This document shows, piece by piece, positions 1 to 12,098 of a stretch of DNA of 64,000 nucleotides. The position numbers and the translations under genes were made by a program. Under the pieces are notes generated by a model. It ran no database searches and had not been told where the DNA came from. It saw only the letters and a program-made list of their open reading frames with translations. The DNA lies in assembly GCF_003265705.1 (NCBI RefSeq), contig NW_020312788.1, positions 372,001-436,000 on the forward strand, given 5' to 3'. Each line of letters starts with the position of its first letter. Position 1 is the first letter of the stretch. This stretch comes from Callorhinus ursinus (lineage: Eukaryota > Chordata > Mammalia > Carnivora > Otariidae).

Positions 1-153
1 GAGAGAGAGAGAGAGAGAGAGAGAGCACAAGCAAAGGGAGAAGCAGGCTCCCTGCTGAGCAAGGAGCCCGATGCTGGACTCGATCCCAGGATCCCGGGAT
101 CATGACCTGAGCTGAAGGCAGATGCTTAACTGACTGAGCCACCCAGGCGTCCC
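1..153 (-). mobile_element. SINEC, cut by the window edge
   Basis: Starts in the (GA)n region of the body and ends with GAGCCACCCAGGCGTCCC. The A/T-rich bases just after it resemble another SINE tail. Confidence 0.93.
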
Positions 154-329
154 TAAAAATAAAATCTTAAAGAAAAAAGAATAAAGTTTAACTAGGTGCT
201 TGCTATAACTTGGTATTATATATTTGTGGCATATATTTTTATTGTATTTTATTTTATTTATTTTATTATATATGTTAAACATTTTACTGAAGCAAAATAT
301 ATGTGCACCAAAATGTACAAATCTAAGTG

Positions 330-1640
330 TACAGTTTGATAAATTTTCAAAGTGAACGCACTATGTAACTTCAACCTAAATCAAGAAATAACACATTACC
401 ACCATCTCAGAAGTCTCCCTCACACACCCCCAAGGGGAACTACTGTCTTGATTTTTAACACCATAGACTGGTTTGCCTGTTTTTGAACTGTATGTAAAGG
501 GAATCATGTAGTATGTAATCTTTCTTGTCTATCTTCTTTTGTTCAACATTATGTTTGTATAGTTCATCCATGTTGCTGCATGTAGTCATCTGTTAATTCT
601 CATTTCTGTATAGTATTCCATTGGGTGAATGTTCCCCAGTGTATTTATTCTGGTGGACATTTGAGTAGTTTCTAGTTTGGGGCTGCTATGAGCAGTGCTG
701 CTTTATGAAATTGCTGTAGATATCTTTTGATGAATATACGTATGCATTTCTGTTGGGAGTATACGTAGGAATAGAACTGACAGATCATAACATGTGTATG
801 TTTAGTTTTGGTAGTTATACTGCCCTCAGTTTTCTAAGGGTATTGCTTTTCAATCCCACCAGTGTATGGGAGTTCCCAATGCTTCACGCACTTGCTGACA
901 TTTTGTCTTTTTCACTTTAGCCTTTCTGGTGAGTGGTATCTCATTTGGCTTTAATTTGCATTTTCTTGTTAACTAAAGATGTTTAGCATCTTTTCATATA
1001 TTTTTTGGCCATTTGGATGTTCTCTTTTTGTGAAGTAACTGTTCCAGTTTTTTGTCCACTTTTCTACTATTTTGTTTGTCTTTATTGATTTGAAGGATGT
1101 TTTTATTTTTGTTGTTTTACGTATTCTGAATATAAATCCTTTACAGATATATGTGTTGCAAATATATTTTCCCACTCTATGTTTGCTTTCATTACCTGAA
1201 ATCAAATCTTTTGCTGATCAAAACTCTTTTGGTGATTAGATTATATTAATATAGTTTCATCTGTCAAATTTGTTAATTATGGTAAGCATATTTTGTGTCC
1301 TATTTAAGAAACATTTACCCACCTGTAGATCATGAAGATATTTCCCTATGTTTTCTTTTAAGAGCTTAATTTTTTATTTTCATATTTAGGTCTACAATCC
1401 ATCTGGCATTTATTTTTCATGTGGATATCCATTTGACAGCCTAATTTATTGAAAAGATTATCCTTGGGCACCTTGCCGGCTCAATTGGTAGAGCACATGA
1501 CTCTTGACCTCAGGGTTGTGAGTTCAAGCTCCACATTGGGGGGTAGAGCTTACTTAGAAAAGAAAAGAAAAGAAAAGAAAGAAAAGAAAAAGAAAAGATT
1601 ACCCTTTCCCCCATTGCACTGGGTATTAATATTTTAAGGT
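330..1640 (-). mobile_element. Old L1 3' end (antisense), interrupted by a SINE
   Basis: Plus-strand text such as GTAGTATTCCATT-like runs, TTTGGGGCTGCTATGAGCAG and AACTAAAGATGTTTAGCATC is the reverse of an L1M 3' region. It continues after the SINE at 1464-1591 with CCTTTCCCCCATTGCACTGG. No open frame remains. Confidence 0.8.
1464..1591 (+). mobile_element. SINEC, short older type
   Basis: The head GGGCACCTTGCCGGCTCAAT and GTTGTGAGTTCAAGCTCC keep tRNA-Lys-like A- and B-box layout. The tail is (AAAAG)n. Duplication GAAAAGATTAtCC/GAAAAGATTAcCC at 1451-1463 and 1592-1604. Confidence 0.92.
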
Positions 1641-1749
1641 TTGTTGCTGTTGTTTTCCCAGCTTAACATATGGAAAGTGGTACCTCTTCGTTTAATTTGA
1701 ATTTTTTTATTATTTGGGCAGTTTGACATTTTTCTATTGTATTAATTAA

Positions 1750-2160
1750 GACAGAACAGGCTATAAATAGCAAATAAAGCACCAAATTTCAGGCGCTTAA
1801 AACAACATGGGTTTTTTTCCCTTCATCCAAAGTCCAGTGCCAGTGGGCCAACTTCTAAGGCAGCTGGTCACCCTGCAGTGACTGGAAGATCCAGGTCACT
1901 TTCATCTTGTGGCTTCACATTACTGTGTGGCTTCTGTGATCCCTGTTAAAAGAGAAGAGTGTGATGGTGGCACACAGACTCTCAAATCCTGGCCTGGATG
2001 GGACACACCCGGCTTTTGCTCATGTTCTATTGTCTGTACCTGGTAACGTGGTCCGCTGTCCCTGAAAGGAACCTGGGAATAGTTTTCCCTTGTGCTCAGG
2101 GTAGAGAGGTAGTGGTTCCATCACATTCCCATAATTAATGAATTGTATCTTCCACTTTGT
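1750..2160. repeat. Ancient LTR-like repeat, class uncertain
   Basis: ACAGGCTATAAATAGCAAAT, then a TTAAAACAACATGGG-like block and a GGCAGCTGGTCACCCTGCAG region, resemble a common mammalian LTR-type repeat. I cannot name the family with confidence. Confidence 0.4.
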
Positions 2161-2849
2161 GAATTGCTGGTGTCTATGGCACATGCATAAGAAGTATCTA
2201 ATGTTTGTATTAAATCAAAATAACCTTTAAAATTTCTTGCCTTGAATTCTATTTCAACTCCATAATGCTATCTCTAATACATTGCAAGCTTGCTTACTAC
2301 ATTTTTACCCATCCTTTCCTTTCTAGTCTTTTTGTGTTATTTTAGTTAGATGTATTTTTTATGAGCAGCAAAGTATTGGATTTTAGTTTTTTAACACAAT
2401 CTGAGAAGCTTTTTCTATTAATAAGGAATCTAAATTTAATAACTAAACTTACAGTGCTTAATCTCTCTATTGCCATATTTCCATGCCTTTGTTTTCATGT
2501 GTGCATGCTGTTTCTTTTCAGTTTTGTCATTTGCTCTGCAGACTCGGTTTTGTTTGCTCTTATTTTCTACTGTGATTTTAGAAGGTCGACATTCCTCTGA
2601 TTCTGCTGTGGGTTCCTGAGAGTTTTAAACAAATACTTTTAAAATCTACATATGTTTAATTGTACCAAGAAAAAGTCAAACAATAACACTTGGAAGCTCT
2701 ATGGAAAAGAGGCACCAAACATTTCCCCCCCATCTCCTGTTAATACTTCCTTTTGTTGCTCTTTATTAATCTAATCTGGGGTCGAAAATCCAGTCATTTG
2801 AAAATATACAGGTTTTTTTTCTCATAAAGTAATTGTTATTCCTATAAAA

Positions 2850-3050
2850 CATTTGGGTAATACCCAGTAGTATAAAGACCAGCCACAAAAATCACACCAA
2901 GACAACTGCTGTTAATATTTTAGTGTATTCCTTTCAATTTTTTTACTATACACATTTTAAATGATTGAGACTACATTGTATATATAGTTTTTATATGCTG
3001 CTTTATTCACTGAAATCAGTGAATCAGTTGTTGTTGGTTATTGTAAAATC
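2850..3050. mobile_element. Old L1-like 3'-end fragment
   Basis: AACTGCTGTTAATATTTTAGTGTATTCCTTT-type text, followed by GCTGCTTTATTCACTG, matches a common old LINE 3' region. The orientation appears antisense to TLK1, but I do not force it. Confidence 0.45.
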
Positions 3051-3063
3051 TTCACAATCATTT

Positions 3064-3240
3064 TTTATTAAATGATTTATTTATTTATCTGAGGGGGAGG
3101 GGCAGAAGGAAAGAGAGTCTTAAGCAGACTCCCTGCTGAGCACAGAGCAGGAGGTAGGACTTGATCTCATGACCCTGAGGTCATGACCTGAGCTAAAATC
3201 AAGAGTTGGACAGTTAACCGACTGGGCCACCCAGGCACCT
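3064..3240 (-). mobile_element. SINEC
   Basis: Full body. Duplication CTTCACAATCATTT (3050-3063) and CTTCACAGTCATTT (3241-3254). Confidence 0.93.
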
Positions 3241-3294
3241 CTTCACAGTCATTTAAATGACTTTATTATATTCTATAAAGTAGATGAGCCAAAA

Positions 3295-3493
3295 GTTTTT
3301 TTTTTTAAGATTTTATTTATTTATTTGAGAGAGAGAGAGAGAATGAGAGATAGAGAGCACGAGAGGGAAGAGGGTCAGAGGGAGAAGCAGACTCCCTGCT
3401 GAGCAGGGACACCCCCCCCCCCATGCAGGACTCGACCCCGGGACTCCAGGATCATGACCTGAGCCGAAGGCAGTCGCTTAACCAACTGAGCCA
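3295..3493 (-). mobile_element. SINEC, head trimmed
   Basis: Body from the T run to AACTGAGCCAC; the last bases of the usual head (CCAGGCGCCC) are missing. Confidence 0.9.
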
Positions 3494-3630
3494 CAAGTTA
3501 TTACATACCCTTATTATTGTACATCAGTTATTTTCAATTTTTTATTATTATAAATAATGTTGAAAAATTATCTTGTGCAGGAAGAGAAAACTCACTTTTT
3601 TTTTTTTCTAATTTAAGATTATCTTCTTAG

Positions 3631-3823
3631 AGGGGCACCTGGGTGGTGCAATTGGTTAAGGGCCAGACTTTTGTTTTCAGCTCAGGTCCTGATCTCAGGG
3701 TTGTGAGATCCAGCTGCTGGTAGGGCTCCATACTCAGCACGGAGTCTACTTAAGACTCTTTTTCTACCCCTCCCCACCCTCCTCTCCCCCCGAAAATAAA
3801 TGAGTAAATCTTTAAAAAAAAAA
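3631..3823 (+). mobile_element. SINEC
   Basis: Begins GGGGCACCTGGGTGG. Duplication AGATTATCTTCTTAG (3616-3630) and AGATTATTTTCTTAG (3825-3839). Confidence 0.92.
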
Positions 3824-3865
3824 GAGATTATTTTCTTAGAATAGATTCCCAGAATGAAATTAGTG

Positions 3866-3966
3866 CAGGGAGCCCTAGGAGGGGCTCAATCTCACGACCG
3901 TGATATGCAGACCTGAGCCGAAATCAAGAGTCTGATGGTTGACCGATAGAGCCACCCAGGTGCCCC
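3866..3966 (-). mobile_element. SINEC, head half only
   Basis: About 100 bases of the head region, ending CCACCCAGGTGCCCC. The tail half is absent. Confidence 0.85.
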
Positions 3967-4714
3967 AGGAATAATGTTTTTAAAAAATTCTTGATCCATA
4001 TCGCTGAATTGCCTCCCAAAAGAAAATTCCATCATTATAAATAAAATGTCAATATAATTATATTTTACTATAGTTCAGTTAGCATTTTAGACTTAGTACC
4101 AATTCATCTCTCATTATTAGTGTTTATATTAATTTATGTCTGTAGCTAAAGTCTGTTTTAGATATCTTCGCCAATTCTTTCCAACCCCTATCTTCCAAAT
4201 CATGAGTTCTTTTTATGAATCAGTGATTCATGATTTTATGATTCATCAAATTGTGTCAATTTATGGGAGAATGTTCCTGTATGCTTTTTTGTTGATTACC
4301 AATGTAAGTAATGCTTTTGACTTAATTAGAAGGCTTCTCTTCTGCATGTTGAGTAATAGATGACTTAGTTTCACTGGGGAAAATTACTTTTGTTACTAGT
4401 GTCCCTGTTCTCTCTCAACCCATCCCAGCCCATAGAGCAAAGAGAATGATAAATTAAAAGATGCAGTTCTACAAGGGATTGGAAAGTAGGTAGAGGCCTC
4501 TAAACAAGACAACAAAAGGGAAAAAAGTGAAGATTGAACTAAAAGTTTAAGACTGTATGAAACTGATGATATAATAAAAAAAAATAGAAGAGAGCCTTAA
4601 GTTTGTCTACGGAATGGATCCAGATTCTGGGTTAAGTTTTGAATCTTGGAAAGGAAATAACAATTTAGATCACTTTTTGGTGCACTTCAAGGCCCAGCTA
4701 AAATTGCTACTCTT

Positions 4715-4918
4715 CGGGCTCCTGGGTGGCTCAGTCATTAGGTGTCTGCCTTTGGCTTAGGTCATGATCCCGGGGTCCTGGGATCGAGCCCCACATCAGG
4801 CTCCCTGCTCAGCGAGAAGCCTGCTTCTCCCTCTCCCACTCCCCCTGCTTGTGTTCCTTCTCTTGCTGTGTCTCTGTCAAATAAATGAATGAAGTCTTTA
4901 AAAACAAAAACAAAAACA
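4715..4918 (+). mobile_element. SINEC
   Basis: Begins CGGGCTCCTGGGTGG. Tail (AAAAAC)n. Duplication AAATTGCTACTCTT (4701-4714) and AAACTGTTACTCTT (4919-4932). Sits in L2. Confidence 0.92.
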
Positions 4919-5019
4919 AAACTGTTACTCTTTTAGGAAGCCTCAAATGTGATCTCTTCTGCCTCTACATTCTCCCATTTACCTATACTTTACCTCTGGC
5001 ATGGATCATTTTTACTTTG

Positions 5020-5219
5020 TTTTTTTTTGTTTGTTTTTTTGTTTTTTTTATTTAAAGATTTTTATTTATTTACTTGAGAGAGAGAGAGAGAGCAGGGTCA
5101 GAGGGAGAAGCAGACTCCCCGCTGAGCAGGGAGTCCGATGTGGGACTGGATCCCGGGACTCCAGGATCATGACCTGAGCCGAAGGCAGTCGCTTAACCAA
5201 CTAAGCCACCCAGGCGCCC
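5020..5219 (-). mobile_element. SINEC
   Basis: Duplication TCATTTTTACTTTG at 5006-5019 and 5220-5233. Sits in the same L2 as the copy at 4715. Confidence 0.93.
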
Positions 5220-5734
5220 TCATTTTTACTTTGGATGGTAGTCATTTGCCTGATTGTTCTTTGCTATCACCTCTAAGCTCCATGTCTGACTCACCTCTGT
5301 ACTCCCACAGCACCTGGCAAATTGCTTTATGCAGTGTAGGTGCTCAACAAGTATTTCCTGAAATGAATGTTTATCAGTCCATAACTGTTTTTACTGATGG
5401 GTATACAGGTCATCAGCCGTTGCCAAACAACTTTCTTTACCAAGTACAAGAAATGGACAATAGTGAAGTAAATATTTACTTGAGGATTTTCTCATGGTGG
5501 CGGTTCTAGAAATTTCATTGTATGTATATTGATTTTAAGATATCGTTTTCTTAACTTCTTCCCATAAGAAACCACCATTCATTTCCCCTCATATTAATAA
5601 CATTTTCCTTTAAAAAAAAAAACAAACCCTCCTTTTCATTGTCTCATTAAACAAATTTATTTTCCCTTAAATGTGTGTCTATGTGTGTATGTATTTCCTT
5701 ATAACTACAAATGCCAGGTTTGTTTTTTTTTACA

Positions 5735-5890
5735 TTTTGTCTAACTTTTTATTGTAAGTGTACAGTTTGATGAATTTTCACAAACTGTTCAACATACATT
5801 TCTAACCAGCACCTGGTTTAAGGAACAGAATATTACTTGCATCTCAAAAAGCCTCCACTTGCTTTATGGTAGTATTTTTACTCCTTTTTT
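5735..5890 (-). mobile_element. Old L1 3' UTR fragment
   Basis: GTGTACAGTTTGATGAATTT and AAGGAACAGAATATTACTTG are L1M 3' UTR text on the antisense strand, and similar text occurs at 330-420. Confidence 0.55.
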
Positions 5891-7189
5891 GGAGGGGGAA
5901 GAAATTCTCATCAATACTTGACATTTCTATATTGTTTCAAAGTTTCTAAATATGTATGAGGTTATAGACATCTCTACTTATTTTTGTCATGTATCTAATT
6001 AAGGAAGATTTAGCACTTTATATTTCCTGGAAAAGCATTAAGTGATTTTGAAAGTCTTTAAACTGTGTCGTTGGAAAGATACTGTGAAGAATCAAAAATG
6101 ATATTAATTTTTTTAAAAAGTCACATCAATTTCTATGCCTACAAAAAATTTCATGTTGCAGAAACAGAGTTTAGTGTAAGGCTTTGGGAATCTTTCATCT
6201 TCCTTCTAATGTGATGAATTTATATTTCAATTTAATCCGTAAAACTTAGAATGAGTGAAGTGGAACACTAGACTTCTTGGTTTCATATGTTTTCTTAATC
6301 ACTTTTCTAAGTAGACTGCTTTGTTAAGAGATATATTGTTGATTTTAAATCTGCTGTATGAGCACTTCGTTTGTTGTACTTTGTTTTTGTAAACATGTTG
6401 TAATACTCATGTCCTTGGAGGACAGCATCTAGTACACTCTGGGGAGGTAATATTGCACTGAAGTTGATTACGATTTTTTAACCGCAGGCAAAATGAATCA
6501 GATTTGAGAACCTGGTAATTCCAGTTTTGTTGCGTATAGATCAACCGCTCTCCCCCATTAGTTGATAAACCTGAAGGAAACCATTTCCAATGCTAGAGAC
6601 AGCAGAGAAAAGTATAACCTAGCATATTATGTACAAAGCCTTGGAACTCTCTCTACGGGAATATGGACACCAAAATTTCCAAGTAGGCTTTGTGAATTGT
6701 GCAGCACAGTTAGAACAAACTCAGTGAAATGAGAATTCTTCATCATCCAATGTGATGGAGGCATTTGTCTAAGCATCTACCAAAAAGACTATTGAGGCGG
6801 CGTGTTGTGATGGTAGAACAGGCATCTTTAGAGCTCCCATCTGTGTGCATACATTTGGACAAAGAAGGAAATCAAATCTGGCGATAAGTCCAAGCAGAGG
6901 AGGACAAGGAGGTCTTCTAAGTTCAGTCTGATAAAGAAGGCACAGGTTTCTTCATGTCTTAAACATTTGTAGGATAATATTTTGTACGTTGAGTAAATCA
7001 CACACACGAGTAGCTTAAAGAAAAAAGAATAAGACAAACATATCTCCATCCTTCCATCCAACTTAACAAGTAGAGCATTTACTGATGCTTTTGAAGCCCC
7101 TGTCAGTTCTCCATATCACATTCTCCCTTCTCCCTGACAGAAGTAATCACTCTGATTTTGGCTTCTCATCCCCTTTCTTTTTCTCTTCC
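5891..7189. other. Unclassified upstream DNA
   Basis: AT-rich sequence with no repeat family or exon that I recognise. The short open frame at 6828-7061 (-) has no familiar motif. Confidence 0.5.
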
Positions 7190-7545
7190 TAGTTTTGCCA
7201 TCTCTCCATTCCTGAACAACGTATTATTTAGTTTGAATGTTTTTGAATATTTACACATGGAGTCAAACAGACAACATCCTTCTTTAATTTGTCCTTTTAA
7301 ATCAGCATTATGCTTGTTAGCATTTTAATTGTTGAGTAGTATCCCATTGTGTGAATAGACAAAACTGTTTACTTATCCATTCTCTTGTCTATGCACATCT
7401 GGATGGTTTCCAGTTTTTGGCTGCTATGAACATTCTTGTTCTTATGTCCTATAGCACATGAGCAAGAATTCCTGTAGGATATATTCTTTGGAATGGAATT
7501 TCCAGGTCATAGTATTCCACTTTACTAGGTAATAACTCATTAACT
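7190..7545 (-). mobile_element. Old L1 3'-end fragment
   Basis: TTGAGTAGTATCCCATTGTG, GTTTCCAGTTTTTGGCTGCT and GGAATGGAATTTCCAGGTCA are antisense L1 3' UTR text. Confidence 0.75.
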
Positions 7546-7577
7546 ATTTTCTGCTTAGTTCAAAAGGGCCAGGGTTG

Positions 7578-7780
7578 GGCGCCTGGGTGGCTCAGTTGGT
7601 TAAGCGACTGCCTTCGGCTCAGGTCATGATCCTGGAGTCCTGGGATCAAGTCCTGCATCAGGCTCCCTGCTCAGCAGGGAGTCTGCTTCTCCCTCTGACC
7701 CTCCCCCCTCTCATGCTCTCTCTCTATCTCATTCTCTCTCTCAAATAAATAAATAAATAAATCTTTAAAAAAACAAAAAA
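7578..7780 (+). mobile_element. SINEC
   Basis: Perfect 17-bp duplication CAAAAGGGCCAGGGTTG at 7561-7577 and 7781-7797, overlapping the palindromic element to its right. Confidence 0.95.
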
Positions 7781-7790
7781 CAAAAGGGCC

Positions 7791-7916
7791 AGGGTTGCCA
7801 GATTTAATAAGTAAAAATACAGGATGCTCAGCTAACTTTGAATTTCACATAAACAACCAATACTCTTTTAGTGTTAGTGTGGTCCATGCAAAAATTATAT
7901 TTCATCTGGCAACCCT
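7791..7916. repeat. Short palindromic MITE-like element
   Basis: The ends are a perfect 13-bp inverted repeat, AGGGTTGCCAGAT (7791-7803) and ATCTGGCAACCCT (7904-7916). Similar short palindromic elements are widespread in mammals. A SINE inserted at its left end has duplicated the first bases (AGGGTTG at 7571-7577). Confidence 0.65.
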
Positions 7917-8084
7917 AACAAGGTCAGTAAACTTTACCAAATCACAAACATTGGCCAACGAAGTGTGAGGGGGTGGTAGATTATTTGGTCCTTTTTTCCT
8001 CTGCCAGAGCAGCCAACTCAGTTGTTAGCTCAGAGGGCTCAAATGCTTGCTAACCAGTATGCGGGTAATTAACTGGCTGAACCA

Positions 8085-8260
8085 ATATGTATACGGCATC
8101 AACTTGATGCCAGGCAGGTGCTAGACGTTGGGAATACAACTATAAACATAACAGACAAGGTCCTTCTCCTCCCTAGGCAGGGAAATGGACAGCGAGGAAA
8201 TGATGTATGCACTATGCGAGCAGTGGTATGCTGGTGAGGGAGCCCTGATTTGTAGCTTTG
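8085..8260 (-). mobile_element. L2 3'-end fragment
   Basis: GCCAGGCAGGTGCTAGACGT, GGGAATACAACTATAAACAT and ACAGACAAGGTCCTTCTCC are the reverse complement of the L2 tail region. Confidence 0.65.
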
Positions 8261-8699
8261 ATGACTTTGGAGTTGTAAATACTGATTTCAAGCTACCAGT
8301 GTGACATCACTGAACTGAGTTGGGGAGAGATGCACACAATCTGCTCTCTGCGCAGTATGAACTGGCTCTAGCACCCATTGTATGGGAGAATACTTAGAAA
8401 GGACACTTCATCCATTCTCTGGGCTAATTTCTGATTGGTTTGGGGGAAAGGAACTTAGATATTAATTATTTCCTCAAATTTAGAAGGAATCAAATGGTAA
8501 GAGGTATAAAATGCATTTATTATATCTATAGTATTGTCTGCTTTGCAAATATTTTTACTATGATGTATAAATGGAGTCTAATAAACATAGTTATAAATTA
8601 TGATCAGTGTATAGATTAGGACTCAGATATTCCCTTTTGTATATGACCTATCAGCAGACCCTTGAAGACCTTTTTTCCTGCATTGCTCCCTCACCTGTA

Positions 8700-8840
8700 T
8701 CCCAGTTCACTGATCATCATTCATTCATTCATTCCACAAACACTGACAGAGCCCTTGGTCTGTGCCAAGCACAGTACTAAGGGCTTGAGTCTGTCCTCAT
8801 GGAGCACTCAATTCTCAGGAAGAACATTTTCCCCAGCTCA
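8700..8840 (-). mobile_element. L2 3'-end fragment
   Basis: ATTCATTCATTCATTCCACA, TCTGTGCCAAGCACAGTACT and GTCCTCATGGAGCACTCAAT match the antisense L2 3' end. The C/T-rich sequence that follows to 9115 is open in two frames, but I do not recognise it. Confidence 0.7.
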
Positions 8841-9229
8841 TCCTGATTCTTTCTGGGCAGGTTTACTGCATTCTCCTTTTACTTGCTCAGTTCACTCCTG
8901 TGTTCTCATGCTGGCTTTCCCTCTGGGAATATTTCCCAAAGAACCTTGCCAATACCCCCCTTTCAATGCTTTCCTTGCTTTTCTTTCAATTTCTCCTTCC
9001 CCAGAGTGGCAGGTGTTCTTGCTGTCTGAATCTGGACTCTCCTGACTATTCTGTACCTTGTGCTATTGTGCAAGTTATCACTCTAGCCATCCCATCTCTA
9101 TCAAACAATTTTTGAATGTCTATGTATTAGCTGATGTGCAAGATATGGGAGCCTCTACTCACCCTTGAAGTTTTCATTTATCATAATCATTTCATAAAAT
9201 TAAATGTTTGTATAATTTTAGTTTTAATT

Positions 9230-9500
9230 ACTTAAAAATGATCCATTGTACCAAGTTTGGAAAATCATAAAGGAGGAAAGAAAAATTATCTAATCTCAGA
9301 CCCAAGGCTAGCTATTATTAACTGTTTGGGGTACATCCTTGTAGTCATTTTTTATGTATGCTTATACAGAAATTGGGATCATACTCACCTTTTCACGTAC
9401 TACAGTGTGAAAATTTTATCTATTTCAGTATTCTTTGAAAACCTGATTTTAAATGATGGCATGGTATTCCATTTTCAGGCTAAGCCATGGTTTATTTAAT
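9230..9500 (-). mobile_element. Old LINE 3'-end fragment
   Basis: AATTGGGATCATACTCACC, GATGGCATGGTATTCCATTT and CCATGGTTTATTTAATTAGC follow a common antisense old-L1 3' region. Confidence 0.5.
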
Positions 9501-9849
9501 TAGCTCCCTACTGCTGGCAGTAGCCTCTTTACAAGTAAGTTAGTGTTGGTGATCTTTAACATAAACCGCAAGAAAGCAGGAACCAATCATTCAATTGTCC
9601 TTCCTAGGCAGCATTCATAACAACAATATATCTGAATTGAATTATGTTTATGCTGTGATCCTCTACGTACCATTTAAAATAAAAGGAGCAAGCTTGCCTA
9701 AAATGTAACCTGGGTTGGTATAAAGATAACCTGAAGCTGTGGGGAAGGTCGGGAGGAAGATAACCTACCATCAGATCTCTTTGGTTGGGTTTTGTTTACT
9801 ACTGGAGAGGAGCTGAGCACTGTATGAAGTCTAGGCATTGGTAGGCACT

Positions 9850-9975
9850 TTAGAGATCACCTAGTGATGCTAACCTCTTTTTCACAGATGAGGAAATTGA
9901 ATCAAGAGGGATTGTTACCTGCTGAGACTAATACCCAGGTGTCTTGACTTCCTCTGTCTTATGCTCATTTCACCA
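9850..9975 (-). repeat. MIR-like fragment
   Basis: CTTTTTCACAGATGAGGAAATTGA and the flanking text match an old mammalian SINE read in reverse. It is short and diverged. Confidence 0.5.
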
Positions 9976-10054
9976 CAGTCAGCTAAGCTTAGTCTTAAAA
10001 TACAGAAAGATCATACATTTACCTATATGTCCTTTAGAGAAACTCTGCTTCCCC

Positions 10055-10805
10055 TTAGAGTGCATGTACTTTGGTATAAAAATCCAATAGTAAGGTCCTA
10101 GGTATGTATCCAAGAGAAAAGAACGCCTATGTCCACACAAACACTTGTTCTTTTTTTTAAAGACTTTATTTATTTGACAGAGAGAGACACAGCGAGAGAG
10201 GGAACACAAGCAGGGGGAGTGGGAAAGGGAGAAGCAGGCTTCCTGTGGAGCAGGGATCCCAATGTGGGGCTCGATCCCAGGACCCTGGGATCATGACCTG
10301 AGCCAAAGGCAGACGCTTAACAACTGTGCCACCCAGGTACCCCACACACAAACACTTTTACAGGAGGGAAAGTTCACAGTAGCACTATTTGTAATAGCCT
10401 GAATGTGGAAACAATGCAAATGTTCATCAACAGGTGAACAATACAAAGAGGGGTATATTCATACAACGGAATACTCAGCAATAAGAAATATAAACTATGA
10501 AGTACAACAATATAGATGAAACTCAGTTATGTTGAGAAAAAGAAGCTAAACAAGTACAGACTATGATTCCATATATCTAAAATTCTGGAAGATGCAACTA
10601 AGTGACAGAAAGCAGATGTGTGGTTACTTGGGGGTGGGGTTGGAGTGCAAGAGGAACATCAACAGGGTAGAGGAAACTTTGTGGAGACTGATGGATATAT
10701 TATCTTGCTTGTAGAATTGGTTTCAGGGTTGTATACACATCAAAGCTTATATTGTACACTTTAAATGTGTTTATTGTATGTCAGTTATACTTCACAAAAG
10801 TTGTT
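10055..10805 (+). mobile_element. Old L1 3' end (sense), interrupted by a SINE
   Basis: ATGTATCCAAGAGAAAAGAA, GTAGCACTATTTGTAATAGC, ATGTTCATCAACAGGTGAAC and GACAGAAAGCAGATGTGTGG follow the L1M 3' order. The SINE at 10147-10343 splits it. Confidence 0.8.
10147..10343 (-). mobile_element. SINEC
   Basis: Flanked by CACACAAACACTT at 10134-10146 and 10345-10357, within an L1 fragment. Confidence 0.93.
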
Positions 10806-11649
10806 TAATTGTGAGATCTGCCTCATAAGTTTGAAAAGCACAACATGACTAAAAACTCACTGAATAATCTGAAGCATAAGAAACCTAAAATTACTTCTGG
10901 AGAAAACTGACAACCAAGGTTCTATTCTAGTATGATAGTTTATCTGAACACAACATTACTGTGAGAAATGCAAAGTCATAAAAATAAAAAATAGAAATGA
11001 CATTTTTGTCCTCCTGGTAATCATACCATTTCCTCCTGTCTATATGCAGTTGCTCTATATCATAATCTGTTTAGTGTTCTATTCAATTTGGTTTTTTAGA
11101 GAGCAATAACCTTGTTGTATTTTTCCTGAACTATTAGACTGCTCTTTTATGAACAAGATGCCCAATCCCTGGTGTGTCTTACGTGTGTGGGTGTGTAGAA
11201 AGCTACACTGTATCTATAAATTTTAGCAAATGCTGTAATTTGCTTTGGGATTTTCTAGTCGGGACTCAGCAGTGGCATGGCAACAAATTGGAACTTTCTA
11301 GAAACCATGCCCTCTTCCACAAGATGAACATTGGATAGTTTCCCTAAATATATGAATTAATCAAAATTTTCTATTTCGATGTCCATTTACTGTTTTTAAA
11401 AAAAGAACTGCTATATCACACACACAGTGCACAACACCGGTAAAGATTCTTTCTCTTTTTAGAAAACATTCATAAAGTTTTATTTTCACCCACCCTCGCC
11501 CCCGGCTTAGTTTCTTAGCTCTTTTATTCGGTAATCACTCCCATTCTGCAGACGCGGAGACGCACGCAGGTTTTTCTGCACAGTACAGAGGGGCAAGAAA
11601 GAAGCAACTCTTAACTTTTCAGTTCCATTTTGAGAAATGATCACATAGA
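10806..11649. other. Unclassified DNA upstream of the CpG island
   Basis: No SINE or L1 is seen. GC content rises from about 11.48 kb. A run near 11.2-11.35 kb is less AT-rich. Nothing coding is supported. Confidence 0.5.
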
Positions 11650-12098
11650 ACTCCTGCGAACGACAGCCCAGCGAGAGCAGAAGCATTTCTCCCCAGGCTG
11701 GGTGTGGGTCGGGAGCCAGGCGCGCTTCCGCGGGAGGGAGGGGGGTGGCGGAGTCAGGTGGCATCGGAGCGGGAGCCGGAGCCCGAGCGACGCGGCGGGG
11801 GCGCGTGCGGGGTGCGCCTCCCTCCGGCCGGCGCGGGGAGATCGCCCCCGCGCACGCGAGTCCGCCGGCCCGGGGCTCCCGCGCCGCGCTGCGATCCGCG
11901 GGTGCGCCAGGGGCGCCCGGCGCCCGCGTCTCCTCCCTCCCTCGCGCGCTGGCTCCCTCTCCATCCCCCCCCGCCCCCAACCCCTGGCAGGTCCCTCCCC
12001 CATGCCCGCTCCCGCGGCCGCCGCCGCTACCGGAGGCGCAGGAGCCTCGCGATAGTGTTTGCACAGGCGGCGCGTGACGCCGCCGCCGCCTGTAACTG

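Larger units (their letters stand above)
4675..5385 (+). mobile_element. L2 3' end, interrupted by two SINEs
   Basis: Fragments CAAGGCCCAGCTAAAATTGC, AGGAAGCCTCAAATGTGATC, TCCCACAGCACCTGGCAAAT and GTGCTCAACAAGTATTTCCT follow the order of an L2 3' end. SINEs at 4715-4918 and 5020-5219 split it. Confidence 0.7.

Noticed and set aside
1464..1591. A tRNA-Lys gene
   Set aside because: The A- and B-box-like text belongs to a SINE head followed by a SINE tail. No clover-leaf with an anticodon arm and acceptor stem is preserved.
8662..9115. Two overlapping open frames of 127 and 71 codons
   Set aside because: The left part is antisense L2. The rest is C/T-rich with no motif, start context or splice sites to support coding.
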